From Bacillus sp. S3 (GTDB lineage Bacteria > Bacillota > Bacilli > Bacillales > Cytobacillaceae), in the NCBI RefSeq assembly GCF_005154805.1, contig NZ_CP039727.1, positions 2,477,501 to 2,541,500 on the forward strand: a stretch of DNA of 64,000 nucleotides, read 5' to 3'. The notes below the pieces were generated by a model. The model searched no databases and was not told the DNA's origin. It saw nothing but the letters and a program-made list of their open reading frames with translations. Positions 17,761 through 26,309 of this stretch are shown here, in pieces (position 1 is the first letter of the stretch; each line of letters opens with the position of its first letter). A program made the translations under genes and the position numbers.

Positions 17761-20631
17761 ATAGCACAAGTAACTCCTAATAGGGACCAACAAAAGGCAA
17801 TCGATACGATAGATGGACCAGTATTGATTTCGGCCGGACCAGGTACAGGGAAGACGGCCACGCTAGTTAACCGATATGCCAATATGGTGAATATTCATCG
17901 CATCAAACCTGAGAATATCCTAATGGCGACTTTTACGGAAAAAGCAGCAAAGGAAATCATCACGCGTATTTCTTCTGTAATTCCAGATTTTGATTTGAAT
18001 GACGTTTATATTGGAACCTTCCATTCAATCTGTCTAAGAATTGTAAAGGATAACTTAGCATTTATCCCGACTTTGAAGAAAAACTTCACGTTGATGGATG
18101 ATTTTGACCAGAAGTACTTCATCTACCAGCGGTATTATTATGATTTTAGAACTTTGCCACACTTTAATGATTTAATCAGTGAAACCTCAGGTGTATGGAG
18201 AAATGTCAGTAAAATAGCAGATCTAGTTAACGGGCTATCGGAAGAAAAAATAAATGCGGAGCGATTACTTACGGATCCAAATCCACAAATAGTTGCTTTG
18301 GGTGAAATCAAACAAAAATACGATGAACTATTGCAAAGAAAAAATAGACTGGATTTTGCGACGATTCAGTTGACCGCCTATCAGTTACTCAGTGAAAATC
18401 CGGAAATTCTAGAAAAATATCAAGAACTATTTCAGTATATGATGATTGATGAGTATCAAGATACCAATTCGATTCAGGAACAATTGATCTTCTTACTATC
18501 GAAAACTAATAATATATGTGTGGTTGGTGACGATGACCAGTCAATGTATCGATTCCGTGGTGCTACGATTCGAAATATACTGGAGTTTGAAAATAAATTT
18601 AAGAGAGGTGAGTGCAGCGTTATCCACCTTTCCATTAACTATCGTTCGGCTCCTGAGATAATTGAGTTCTATAATAGGTGGATGAAAGAGTACTCAGAAA
18701 CTCACTTTCAGTGGGATCAGTTTCGAATTGATAAAACAATTTTACCCAGTTCTGGGAAAAGTCATAAAGAGTTGACACCTCCGGTAATGAAAATAGCCGG
18801 AGAGTCGACTGAACAATGGCATGAAAGAATTTTTAGATTCATAAAGATGCTGTCAGATGACGGATACATAAGTAATTACAACCAGATTGCCTTCTTATTC
18901 CGTTCTGTGGCGAAGAAAGAAACTCAGGAACTAGCGAATTATCTTGAAAGCAAAGGAATTCCAGTTTATTCTCCAAGGTCAAAAATGTTCTTCGAACGTG
19001 AAGAGATAATGGCAGCTATTGGTGTATTACTTGCAATTTTCGGTGACTATTCGGATGAGCTAGTTGATAGACCTGAGGAATACCTTGAAATGCTAACTGA
19101 TTATTATGATCGCTGCTTGGATATTGCGGAGCAACTAATGGATGACGATGAAGATTTAGAAGATTGGGTTAGCTATCGAGAAGATGAGTTGGACAACCTT
19201 GTTGGAAATACGGATTACGCATTCACACAATTGTTGTATCAAATGTTCAGCTTCGACTACTTCCGAAAGATTATCGATACTGATTTATCATCCGGAGTAG
19301 CTGACCAGAGGGAAATCCGAAATCTTGCTATTTTAACAAACGTATTTGCCAAGTATGAAGCAAATGAAAATGTTGACGTCTTCTCTGATGTTAAGAAGGA
19401 TCAGATTGTTTCTAAGCTATTTGAAACGTATTTTAGATTCCTCTTTGGAAGCAATCATGGCGGTGGTGGCATCGAAGAATATCAAGACGAATCTGAATAT
19501 GCTCCGAGTGGTTGCGTTTCATTTATGACGGTTCATCAATCGAAGGGCATGGAGTTCCCAATCGTTATTACTGATTCCTTATACGACAGGCCCGCTGATG
19601 ATAATCAAGGAGTACTTGAACAGGTATATGATGCCTATTCGCACCGGGAACCGTTTGAACCAACTGATAGGATTAAGTTTTTTGACTTCTGGAGGCGTTA
19701 TTATGTTGCGTACTCACGGGCTGAGGAATTACTTATTCTAACTACACCAATTCGCACACGTGGTTCTTGGCCGATGCCGGGGAAAATGTTTAAGGAAGCT
19801 TTCAACGACCTAGAAGAATACTATGACCATCACTATTCATTTGAAGAGTTTGATTTTAAACCAGTTAAGGCATCAGATTTGAAGCAATCATATGCTTTCA
19901 CATCTGATATTTCTAAATATGAAAGATGCTCAGTTGAGTATAAGATGTTCCGTGAACTAGGATTCTCTGAAATCCGTGTCGGTTCTACACTTTTTGGCTC
20001 CCTAGTTCATCAAACAATAGAAGATATTCATGATGCAATCCTCCGAGATGAAGTATTATCTATTCCAGATAATCTTGAAACGTGGTTTGATAACAATTAC
20101 CAGGGGCTTGTTCTCAGCGAAAATAGTTATCTGGCACCAAAATCAAGAAATGCCGCACTTAAGCATGTCAAAAACTATTTTGAGAATTCTGAAGACCTTT
20201 GGAAAAACATCAGGAAAGCCGAAGTTCAGCTTAGCTATCCTATGGAAGATTTTATCTTGAATGGTCAAGTTGATATGATCAAAGGAAAAGGCGATACTGT
20301 AGAAATTGTGGACTTTAAAACAGGTGATAAGCCGGAACCTGGTGATGAATCTCTCATTAATTATGAAAAACAACTTCAGGTTTATGCAAGGCTAGTTGAG
20401 GTTAAGGAAAATGTCACTGTTTCAAAATTAAAGCTCTACTATCCGAGTGACCAAGAAAATCCAATTATTGAATTTGAAAAAGACAGCCAACAAATTGATA
20501 GTATAATTGAAGAATTCACGGATGTAGTTCATAAGATTGAAAAGAAAGAATTTAATCAACGAACGACAAATTATTCTGTTTGTCGCGAGTGTGATATGCG
20601 ATTCTATTGCAACAGAATTAAATCAAAATAA
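17761..20631 (+). CDS. UvrD-type helicase fused to a PD-(D/E)XK nuclease with Fe-S cysteines
   Basis: All SF1A motifs are present: Q motif TPNRDQQKAID, Walker A SAGPGTGKTA, MATFTEKAAKE, MIDEYQDTN, VVGDDDQSMYRFRGA, INYRS, TVHQSKGMEF and YVAYSRAEE. The C-terminal third is a RecB/AddB-like nuclease: QVDMIKG, then the core VEIVDFKTGD, and four cysteines for an iron-sulphur cluster (one in SKYERCSVE, three in CRECDMRFYC). The Q motif requires a start upstream of the TTG at 17824. GGAGGAG at 17746 places it at ATA 17761 or ATT 17758; the only ATG near (17753) hits a stop after three codons. ATG to ATA mutation or true non-canonical initiation are both possible. It leads an operon with type III mod and res genes 18 bases downstream. 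Confidence 0.88.
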   Translation: MAQVTPNRDQQKAIDTIDGPVLISAGPGTGKTATLVNRYANMVNIHRIKPENILMATFTEKAAKEIITRISSVIPDFDLNDVYIGTFHSICLRIVKDNLAFIPTLKKNFTLMDDFDQKYFIYQRYYYDFRTLPHFNDLISETSGVWRNVSKIADLVNGLSEEKINAERLLTDPNPQIVALGEIKQKYDELLQRKNRLDFATIQLTAYQLLSENPEILEKYQELFQYMMIDEYQDTNSIQEQLIFLLSKTNNICVVGDDDQSMYRFRGATIRNILEFENKFKRGECSVIHLSINYRSAPEIIEFYNRWMKEYSETHFQWDQFRIDKTILPSSGKSHKELTPPVMKIAGESTEQWHERIFRFIKMLSDDGYISNYNQIAFLFRSVAKKETQELANYLESKGIPVYSPRSKMFFEREEIMAAIGVLLAIFGDYSDELVDRPEEYLEMLTDYYDRCLDIAEQLMDDDEDLEDWVSYREDELDNLVGNTDYAFTQLLYQMFSFDYFRKIIDTDLSSGVADQREIRNLAILTNVFAKYEANENVDVFSDVKKDQIVSKLFETYFRFLFGSNHGGGGIEEYQDESEYAPSGCVSFMTVHQSKGMEFPIVITDSLYDRPADDNQGVLEQVYDAYSHREPFEPTDRIKFFDFWRRYYVAYSRAEELLILTTPIRTRGSWPMPGKMFKEAFNDLEEYYDHHYSFEEFDFKPVKASDLKQSYAFTSDISKYERCSVEYKMFRELGFSEIRVGSTLFGSLVHQTIEDIHDAILRDEVLSIPDNLETWFDNNYQGLVLSENSYLAPKSRNAALKHVKNYFENSEDLWKNIRKAEVQLSYPMEDFILNGQVDMIKGKGDTVEIVDFKTGDKPEPGDESLINYEKQLQVYARLVEVKENVTVSKLKLYYPSDQENPIIEFEKDSQQIDSIIEEFTDVVHKIEKKEFNQRTTNYSVCRECDMRFYCNRIKSK

Positions 20632-20649
20632 TGTAGGAGGAATTAGCTC

Positions 20650-22632
20650 GTGAATAAAGAATTACAAAAATTACTGCTTTCAAAAGAAGAATACGTAGTA
20701 GAGGCAACACTTAACAAAAACTTGGTGGGGCAGCTTGCACGAAATTACGACACTGGGCTTTTGAATATCCTTCAATCAAACGAAAAGATTAAAGCTCACT
20801 TTTTCTCTTCAACTGATGGGGGACTTATTTTTAAGCTTGACGTTTTTCTTCAGTTCTTGAATAACAAGGCATTTTTGCCTGACAGTTATACAATTTACAA
20901 ACAAAAAATTGGACTAGCATATAAGGGTGAGGTAGATTTACTTTCACAAAATAAAGAAATTGTCCTTAACTGGCCCTACAAGGATTGTATTCTTGAAGGT
21001 GGGCAACACAAGGAAGATGCGAAACGAGATGAATTATTTTTCAATGAAGTTTTGTCACCAACAGAGGTGACCAGGTTGATGGAACCAAAAGCTTTTTCAA
21101 ATTTTGTTCTACATAATTCGACAGGTGTTTCAAAATTAGAAAACATTTCAGGTAAGGAAAACTTAATAATAAAAGGCAACAACCTTTTAGCTCTGTCCAG
21201 TCTAAAAGAAAAATTCGCGGGAAAAATTAAATTGATTTATATCGATCCACCGTATTATTTCAACGCCAATAAGTCTGAGGATACTTTTCGATACAATTCA
21301 AATTTCAAATTATCAACTTGGTTGGTTTTTATGAAAAATCGTCTAGAACTCGCAAAGGAGTTATTAGCAGAAGATGGTGCAATTTTTGCTCAAATCAGTG
21401 ATGATGGTGTTGCAGAACTACACTTGTTGATGAAGGAGATTTTTAACACTCCAACAACCAACAACTTTATTAATAAGATTACAGTAAAAACAAAATCACC
21501 TTCAGGTTTTCAGAGTGTGAATCCTGGAGTCTTTGAAACTGCAGAATATATTATTGGCTTTGCAAAAAATAAATCCAAGTGGACGTATAATCGCCAATAT
21601 GTTGAAGCCGACTACGATGCAAATTACAAATGGGTTGTAACGAATATTGACGATGATTTTAAGAATTGGAACATGGTTGATATTAAAGAAGTAATAGCTA
21701 ATGACTTAGGTATGACGTTAGAAGATTTCAAGAAAAAATACAATGACAAGTTAATTTTGGGGTTGATGGCGGAATATGCTCTAAAGAATCCAGATAAAGT
21801 ATTTCGACCAGTCGCAATAAGTAATAAAGCAGGAGCACAAATAAAAAAAGTAAGAGATGAATCTAAATTAAGCCCCCACGAAATCTTTTTAGTGAGAAGA
21901 GAAGGCCAATATGATGTGTATGTAAATAATGGTCAAGAAATGGCGTTTTATCAGAAAAAAATTAGAGATATAAATGGTAAAATGTTACCAAGTGTCCAAG
22001 CAACAAACATGTGGACTGACACACCATATGAAGGGATTGCATCTGAAGGAGGAGTAGTACTAAAAGGTGGCAAAAAACCTGAGAAACTTCTCAAGCGGAT
22101 TATTGAAATGGGTACTGACTCTGAGAACGATATAGTCATGGATTTCTTTTTAGGAAGTGGTACAACGTGTGCGGTTGCCCATAAACTTGGTCGAAGATAC
22201 ATTGGTATTGAGCAATTAGACTATATTGATGAACTTGCCATACCTCGACTGGAATCAGTTATAAACGGAGAACAAAGTGGTATTTCTAAAATACAAGGAT
22301 GGACTGGAGGTGGTTCATTTGTTTACTGTGAAATTAAGAATGATGCAAAAGAATTTGTCAATAGAATTGAGGAAGCAAGTGATGATGGCGAGCTACTTGA
22401 GTTATTCGAATTAGCGAAGAAATCATCTTTTATTTCATATCGAGTTGATCCTAAGAAAATGAAGTCTTCGGAATTTGAAAAACTATCATTTGCAGAACAA
22501 AAGCAATTACTTCGCGAAATCATCGATAATAATAACTTGTATGTGAATTATTCTGATATTGAGGATCAGTCGTACGGAATTAGTGCTGAAGACAAAGTGT
22601 TAAACCGTCAATTCTATGGGGGTGGTGAGTAG
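20650..22632 (+). CDS. Type III restriction-modification DNA methyltransferase (Mod)
   Basis: The 660-residue protein is a beta-class N6-adenine/N4-cytosine methyltransferase: motif IV IYIDPPYYFNANKSEDTF comes first (about residue 198), and motif I IVMDFFLGSGTTCAVAHKL with IGIEQ comes later (about residue 495), the order typical of type III Mod. About 280 residues between them serve as target-recognition region. GTG start follows TAGGAGG. It should methylate one strand of a short asymmetric site and act with Res. The tail (about 520-660) is acidic and may contact Res or the UvrD partner. The gene starts 18 bases after the helicase and ends 2 bases before res, so the three are one operon. Confidence 0.9.
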   Translation: MNKELQKLLLSKEEYVVEATLNKNLVGQLARNYDTGLLNILQSNEKIKAHFFSSTDGGLIFKLDVFLQFLNNKAFLPDSYTIYKQKIGLAYKGEVDLLSQNKEIVLNWPYKDCILEGGQHKEDAKRDELFFNEVLSPTEVTRLMEPKAFSNFVLHNSTGVSKLENISGKENLIIKGNNLLALSSLKEKFAGKIKLIYIDPPYYFNANKSEDTFRYNSNFKLSTWLVFMKNRLELAKELLAEDGAIFAQISDDGVAELHLLMKEIFNTPTTNNFINKITVKTKSPSGFQSVNPGVFETAEYIIGFAKNKSKWTYNRQYVEADYDANYKWVVTNIDDDFKNWNMVDIKEVIANDLGMTLEDFKKKYNDKLILGLMAEYALKNPDKVFRPVAISNKAGAQIKKVRDESKLSPHEIFLVRREGQYDVYVNNGQEMAFYQKKIRDINGKMLPSVQATNMWTDTPYEGIASEGGVVLKGGKKPEKLLKRIIEMGTDSENDIVMDFFLGSGTTCAVAHKLGRRYIGIEQLDYIDELAIPRLESVINGEQSGISKIQGWTGGGSFVYCEIKNDAKEFVNRIEEASDDGELLELFELAKKSSFISYRVDPKKMKSSEFEKLSFAEQKQLLREIIDNNNLYVNYSDIEDQSYGISAEDKVLNRQFYGGGE

Positions 22633-22634
22633 AT

Positions 22635-25406
22635 ATGGCACAATTCTTATACGAAAAATATGATGGGGGACTAGGGATTTTTGCCAATTACTTTAAGGAT
22701 CAAGTTCCTAACTATATCACTGAAAATCTCCGGCATGAGTTGCGCGAGTATCAATTAGAAGGTATTGGTCGCTATTTGAACTATGTGCATAGGGATGAAC
22801 AAAATCGAACCTACCCCGAACAATTGCTCTTTAATATGGCAACTGGTTCAGGTAAAACAATGATGATGGCTGCAATCATTTTGGAGAAGTACAAGCAGGG
22901 TGAAAGGAACTTTCTGTTCTTTGTAAATAACTCTAACATTATTGAAAAAACGCGGGCTAACTTTCTCGATTCAACTTCAGGAAAATATTTGTTTGCTGAT
23001 TCCATAATGATTGCTGATGAGTTGGTAGAAATCCGGGAAGTTACAGATTTTTCAGATTCGAACGAAGATGCAATTAACCTCTTATTTACAACTATCCAGC
23101 AACTGCATATCGACTTGAATACACCTCGTGAAAATCGTCTCTCTTATGAACAATTCGAGGACATTTCCGTTGTAATGCTCGCCGACGAAGCACATCACTT
23201 GAATGCCGGACTCAATGCGGATGAGAAAAAGGATAATAACAGTTGGACTGCGACAGTTGATAATATTCAAAGAAATGCAAAAAAATCTTCTCTTTTCGAG
23301 TTCACTGCAACGATAGATTTGTCAGATGCTGACATTGTAGCAAAGTACAGAGAACACCTACTGTATAAATATGATCTTAAAGATTTTCGATTAGATGGTT
23401 ATAGTAAAGATGTTTTGTTCCACTTGGTAAATAATGAAGTTGATGTGCGTATGCTTCAATCAATAATCATCAGTCAATTCAGAAAGAAAGTCGCATTAAA
23501 AAATGGGATTAACTTAAAGCCACTAATTCTATTTAAGTCACAAAAGAAGACAGAGAGCGCAGGGAATCTATCTGATTTTCTTGGAATTTTGGATGCTCTA
23601 ACGGCTGATCAAATTGAACAACAAAAACAATCCTCAACTGGCCTTGATGGTATTTTGACACAGGCGTTTGACTTTTTTGATGAAAATGGCATTACTCATG
23701 AGAACCTAATTGCCGAATTAAAAGAAGACTTCCGTGAAGAACGATTAATGCTTATCGATAGTGATAATAAGACGAGTGATAAGTTGGTTGTATTAAATAC
23801 TCTGGAAGATCCCAAAAATGAGATTCGGGCTATCTTTGCCGTTGATATGCTGAACGAAGGATGGGATGTACTAAATCTATTTGATATAGTTCGCCTCTAC
23901 GATACTCGTGATGGGAAGACGACAAAAGCTGGATTTAAGCCCGGGGCGACAACTAATGCAGAGAAGCAACTTATTGGTCGTGGAGCTCGTTACTATCCAT
24001 TTGTCATCAATAATGATTTAGCTATGAAATACAAGCGGAAATTTGACCATAATGAAGCGGCCGAACTACGCGTGATTGAACAACTTCACTACCATTCGAA
24101 AGACAACCCGAGGTATATTTCTGAGCTGAAGCAAATTCTTCGTGAATCCGGAATCTATGATGACCAATCAATGGTTGAAAGGCAAATCAAATTGAAACGA
24201 TCCTTCCGGAAAACAGGCACTTATAAGAACGGTGTCGTATGGGTCAACAGTCGAGTTGAGAAGCCGTCCTTTACATCAGTGCAAGGGTCCTTATTCGGGG
24301 ATGATTGGGAAATCATTCTTCCAGAGGAACTTGAAGTTCATCTTCCAACTTCTGGTATGGGCGACTTTGCAGCCTTTGAAGGAGAAGACAGAGAGGTTTT
24401 TCAAGTTAAGAAAAAACAAGATAACCGAAAGTTCAAAGTCGGAAAAGAAATCACCCTCAATGTTTTGAGAGCAGCAATAAACCTAAAAAATAAAGATTTT
24501 AATTTTGAGAAACTGCATAAATCTTATGTCGGACTACCAACTTTGGAAGGCTTCTTGAAAGAAATTCAAAACAAAGTGTCTGTTATTGTCTTTGGTGATG
24601 AAGAGGATGTAAAAACTCTTTCTCAAGATCACAAGCTGTTTATTTCAAATGCAATTCTGCAGGCTATTGCAGATGAGTACATTAATGTAGAGAAACAGTA
24701 CGAAGGAACGTTGCAATTCGAAGCAGTCAAGATTAAAGATGTTTTCGAGAAGAGAATTCAACGCAAGTATGTTATTGATTCGAATAGCAACAAGGAGAAT
24801 GGAATTTCTCAAAAAGACTTAACTGAAACCAGAATCTTCGAGGATATCGATAAACTTGACTGGTATGCTTATACAGATAACTTTGGTACAAGCGAGGAAA
24901 AATTAGTAGTTAGAACCATCAAACAACACATGGCTGAGATTGAAACAAAACTAACTGATATCTATTTGCTTCGTAATGAGAAAGCAATAAGAATTTATAG
25001 TTTTGATAAAGGTAATGCTTTCGAGCCAGACTTTGTCATGTTTGCAAATGATGCGGAAACTGGTAATGTTTCTTGGCAATTCTTTATTGAGCCGAAAGGA
25101 AGTCAATTTCTAGATTCAAATGGGCAATTTGACAATGGTAAAGAGGGTTGGAAACAAGCTTTTCTGAAGCAAATTAAGGAAAAAGATGAAGATGGCCTTT
25201 TAGTTGATGATGATCATTATCGTATCGTTGGCCTTCCATTTTACAATCATGAGCGCACAAAAGAAGCTTTTCTCGATGAATTAAGGACGTCACTTAATAT
25301 CTCGGAAGAAGTGAAAATTAAAGCTAGTCATTCTGTTCAAGGTACCCTCTTTGATGACCACGAGGATCTTACGCTGGTTGCCGAAGATGATCCGGAACAA
25401 AAATAA
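22635..25406 (+). CDS. Type III restriction enzyme subunit (Res), SF2 helicase-nuclease
   Basis: The 923-residue protein has SF2 motifs NMATGSGKTMMMA, MLADEAHHLNA, FTATID, VDMLNEGWDVLNLFD and QLIGRGARYYPF. Near the C-terminus EPDFVMF and then FIEPKGSQF form the PD...ExK nuclease site usual for Res subunits. ATP-driven translocation or diffusion followed by cleavage between two unmethylated sites is the known mechanism for the family. The operon layout with a second helicase-nuclease upstream is not part of a standard type III system. A terminator follows at 25452. Confidence 0.9.
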   Translation: MAQFLYEKYDGGLGIFANYFKDQVPNYITENLRHELREYQLEGIGRYLNYVHRDEQNRTYPEQLLFNMATGSGKTMMMAAIILEKYKQGERNFLFFVNNSNIIEKTRANFLDSTSGKYLFADSIMIADELVEIREVTDFSDSNEDAINLLFTTIQQLHIDLNTPRENRLSYEQFEDISVVMLADEAHHLNAGLNADEKKDNNSWTATVDNIQRNAKKSSLFEFTATIDLSDADIVAKYREHLLYKYDLKDFRLDGYSKDVLFHLVNNEVDVRMLQSIIISQFRKKVALKNGINLKPLILFKSQKKTESAGNLSDFLGILDALTADQIEQQKQSSTGLDGILTQAFDFFDENGITHENLIAELKEDFREERLMLIDSDNKTSDKLVVLNTLEDPKNEIRAIFAVDMLNEGWDVLNLFDIVRLYDTRDGKTTKAGFKPGATTNAEKQLIGRGARYYPFVINNDLAMKYKRKFDHNEAAELRVIEQLHYHSKDNPRYISELKQILRESGIYDDQSMVERQIKLKRSFRKTGTYKNGVVWVNSRVEKPSFTSVQGSLFGDDWEIILPEELEVHLPTSGMGDFAAFEGEDREVFQVKKKQDNRKFKVGKEITLNVLRAAINLKNKDFNFEKLHKSYVGLPTLEGFLKEIQNKVSVIVFGDEEDVKTLSQDHKLFISNAILQAIADEYINVEKQYEGTLQFEAVKIKDVFEKRIQRKYVIDSNSNKENGISQKDLTETRIFEDIDKLDWYAYTDNFGTSEEKLVVRTIKQHMAEIETKLTDIYLLRNEKAIRIYSFDKGNAFEPDFVMFANDAETGNVSWQFFIEPKGSQFLDSNGQFDNGKEGWKQAFLKQIKEKDEDGLLVDDDHYRIVGLPFYNHERTKEAFLDELRTSLNISEEVKIKASHSVQGTLFDDHEDLTLVAEDDPEQK

Positions 25407-25451
25407 TTAATTGGATTTCGTCGACCTTAAGCAAGGTGCTACTGACAAATC

Positions 25452-25490
25452 AAAATCCCAGCCGCTCACAACTGAGTAGCAGGGATTTTT
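25452..25490 (+). terminator. Terminator of the mod-res operon
   Basis: AAAATCCC and GGGATTTTT pair around a 22-base loop. Confidence 0.65.
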
Positions 25491-25661
25491 CTATTCTCTG
25501 ACCAATTCCATGCTGTCGGTGATATCGCAATCAAGCGCCTCACAGATGCGAAGAAGATATGGTAAAGAAGAATAATATATCGGCATCCATACTGGGTGCT
25601 TTTTCTTTTGACTAAAATGAAGATTGGGGTAGCACGATGAAACCAAAAAATGGATATCCGC
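25491..25661 (-). pseudogene. Possible relic of an Xre-type repressor C-terminus
   Basis: On the - strand the 56-codon frame ends LPYLLRICEALDCDITDSME, which looks like the last helices of a Cro/C1-type HTH domain (L-x2-I-x-x-ALD-x-x-x-x-D). Upstream sequence does not show the recognition helix and has a stop. GGGGGCAAGTTGGGGGC at 25726 nearby is a short repeat of unknown meaning. Confidence 0.35.
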
Positions 25662-25853
25662 AGCCTAAGTATTAATTTTTCCTTGCATACCACATGGATA
25701 GAGTAATTTTCATGGAGAAATCTTGGGGGCAAGTTGGGGGCAAAATCAAACATACTGCCCCCAATTACATCTGTTAGAATCATAAACTTGAAAAATTAAA
25801 TCCTATTATATCAACTTCACTTAACCAAAACTTTTATAATCAGATTCACTTTC

Positions 25854-25900
25854 CTACCTTGACAGGGTTGAGGTCGGGGGTTCCAATCTTACTCATCAAA
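25854..25900 (+). pseudogene. 3' half of a decayed tRNA-Val(GAC), possible attachment-site scar
   Basis: CTACC-TTGACAG-GGTTG forms a tRNA anticodon arm with anticodon GAC and one stem mismatch; AGGTC and then GGGGGTTCCAAT follow exactly where the variable loop and T arm should be. The 3' T-stem and acceptor strand are eroded, and there is no D arm or 5' acceptor half upstream. Integrases often use tRNA 3' halves as att sites, so this may be a leftover end of an integrated island. Confidence 0.4.
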
Positions 25901-26122
25901 AGAGGACAAGAATTGCGAAAGCATTGAAAGGGAAAGATCCTAATTTTGTTTGTAGTATCGTTTTTTTAAGAGATTAACTTTCAAAGGTGGAAAAAAACGC
26001 TATTTGTTCGTTTATTTCATAAGGTTAGCATTAATGCTGAATTTAAGCTTGCCATAGCAAGATCAATAGAGGTGTGTGTAGTGCAGGTGACAACCCAATC
26101 TCAGTAGATTTCTTCTAAGTTT

Positions 26123-26175
26123 AAAATAGTGCCAGCTTCATCCAGCAAATGGATAGTGATTGGTACTATTTTTTT
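26123..26175 (+). terminator. Terminator-like hairpin
   Basis: AAAATAGTGCCA pairs with TTGGTACTATTTTTTT with one bulge. The gene it would terminate is no longer present. Confidence 0.65.
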
Positions 26176-26206
26176 GTATCAAAATTAATCTATTCAGTGA
26201 AAATCG

Positions 26207-26233
26207 TACCATAAAGTATATATAAATATGGTA
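26207..26233. promoter_or_regulatory. Dyad TACCATA/TATGGTA overlapping a promoter
   Basis: TACCATA (26207) and TATGGTA (26227) are a perfect 7-base inverted repeat, 13 bases apart, next to TATTATTTAG as a probable - 10 region of the helicase operon. This would suit repressor binding. The same TATGGTATTAT string precedes the UvrD operon at 17648. Confidence 0.45.
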
Positions 26234-26309
26234 TTATTTAGTAATGAATATTATTTTTAAGTTAAATACGGAACTAAATAGATACTAGATTAAGAGGTGT
26301 TAACAATCG

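Larger units (their letters stand above)
25662..26309. other. Gap with tRNA scar, terminator and helicase promoter
   Basis: No complete gene is seen. A stop-broken + strand stretch (RTRIAKALKGKDPNF near 25908) may be coding debris. Terminator and dyad are listed separately. Confidence 0.4.
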
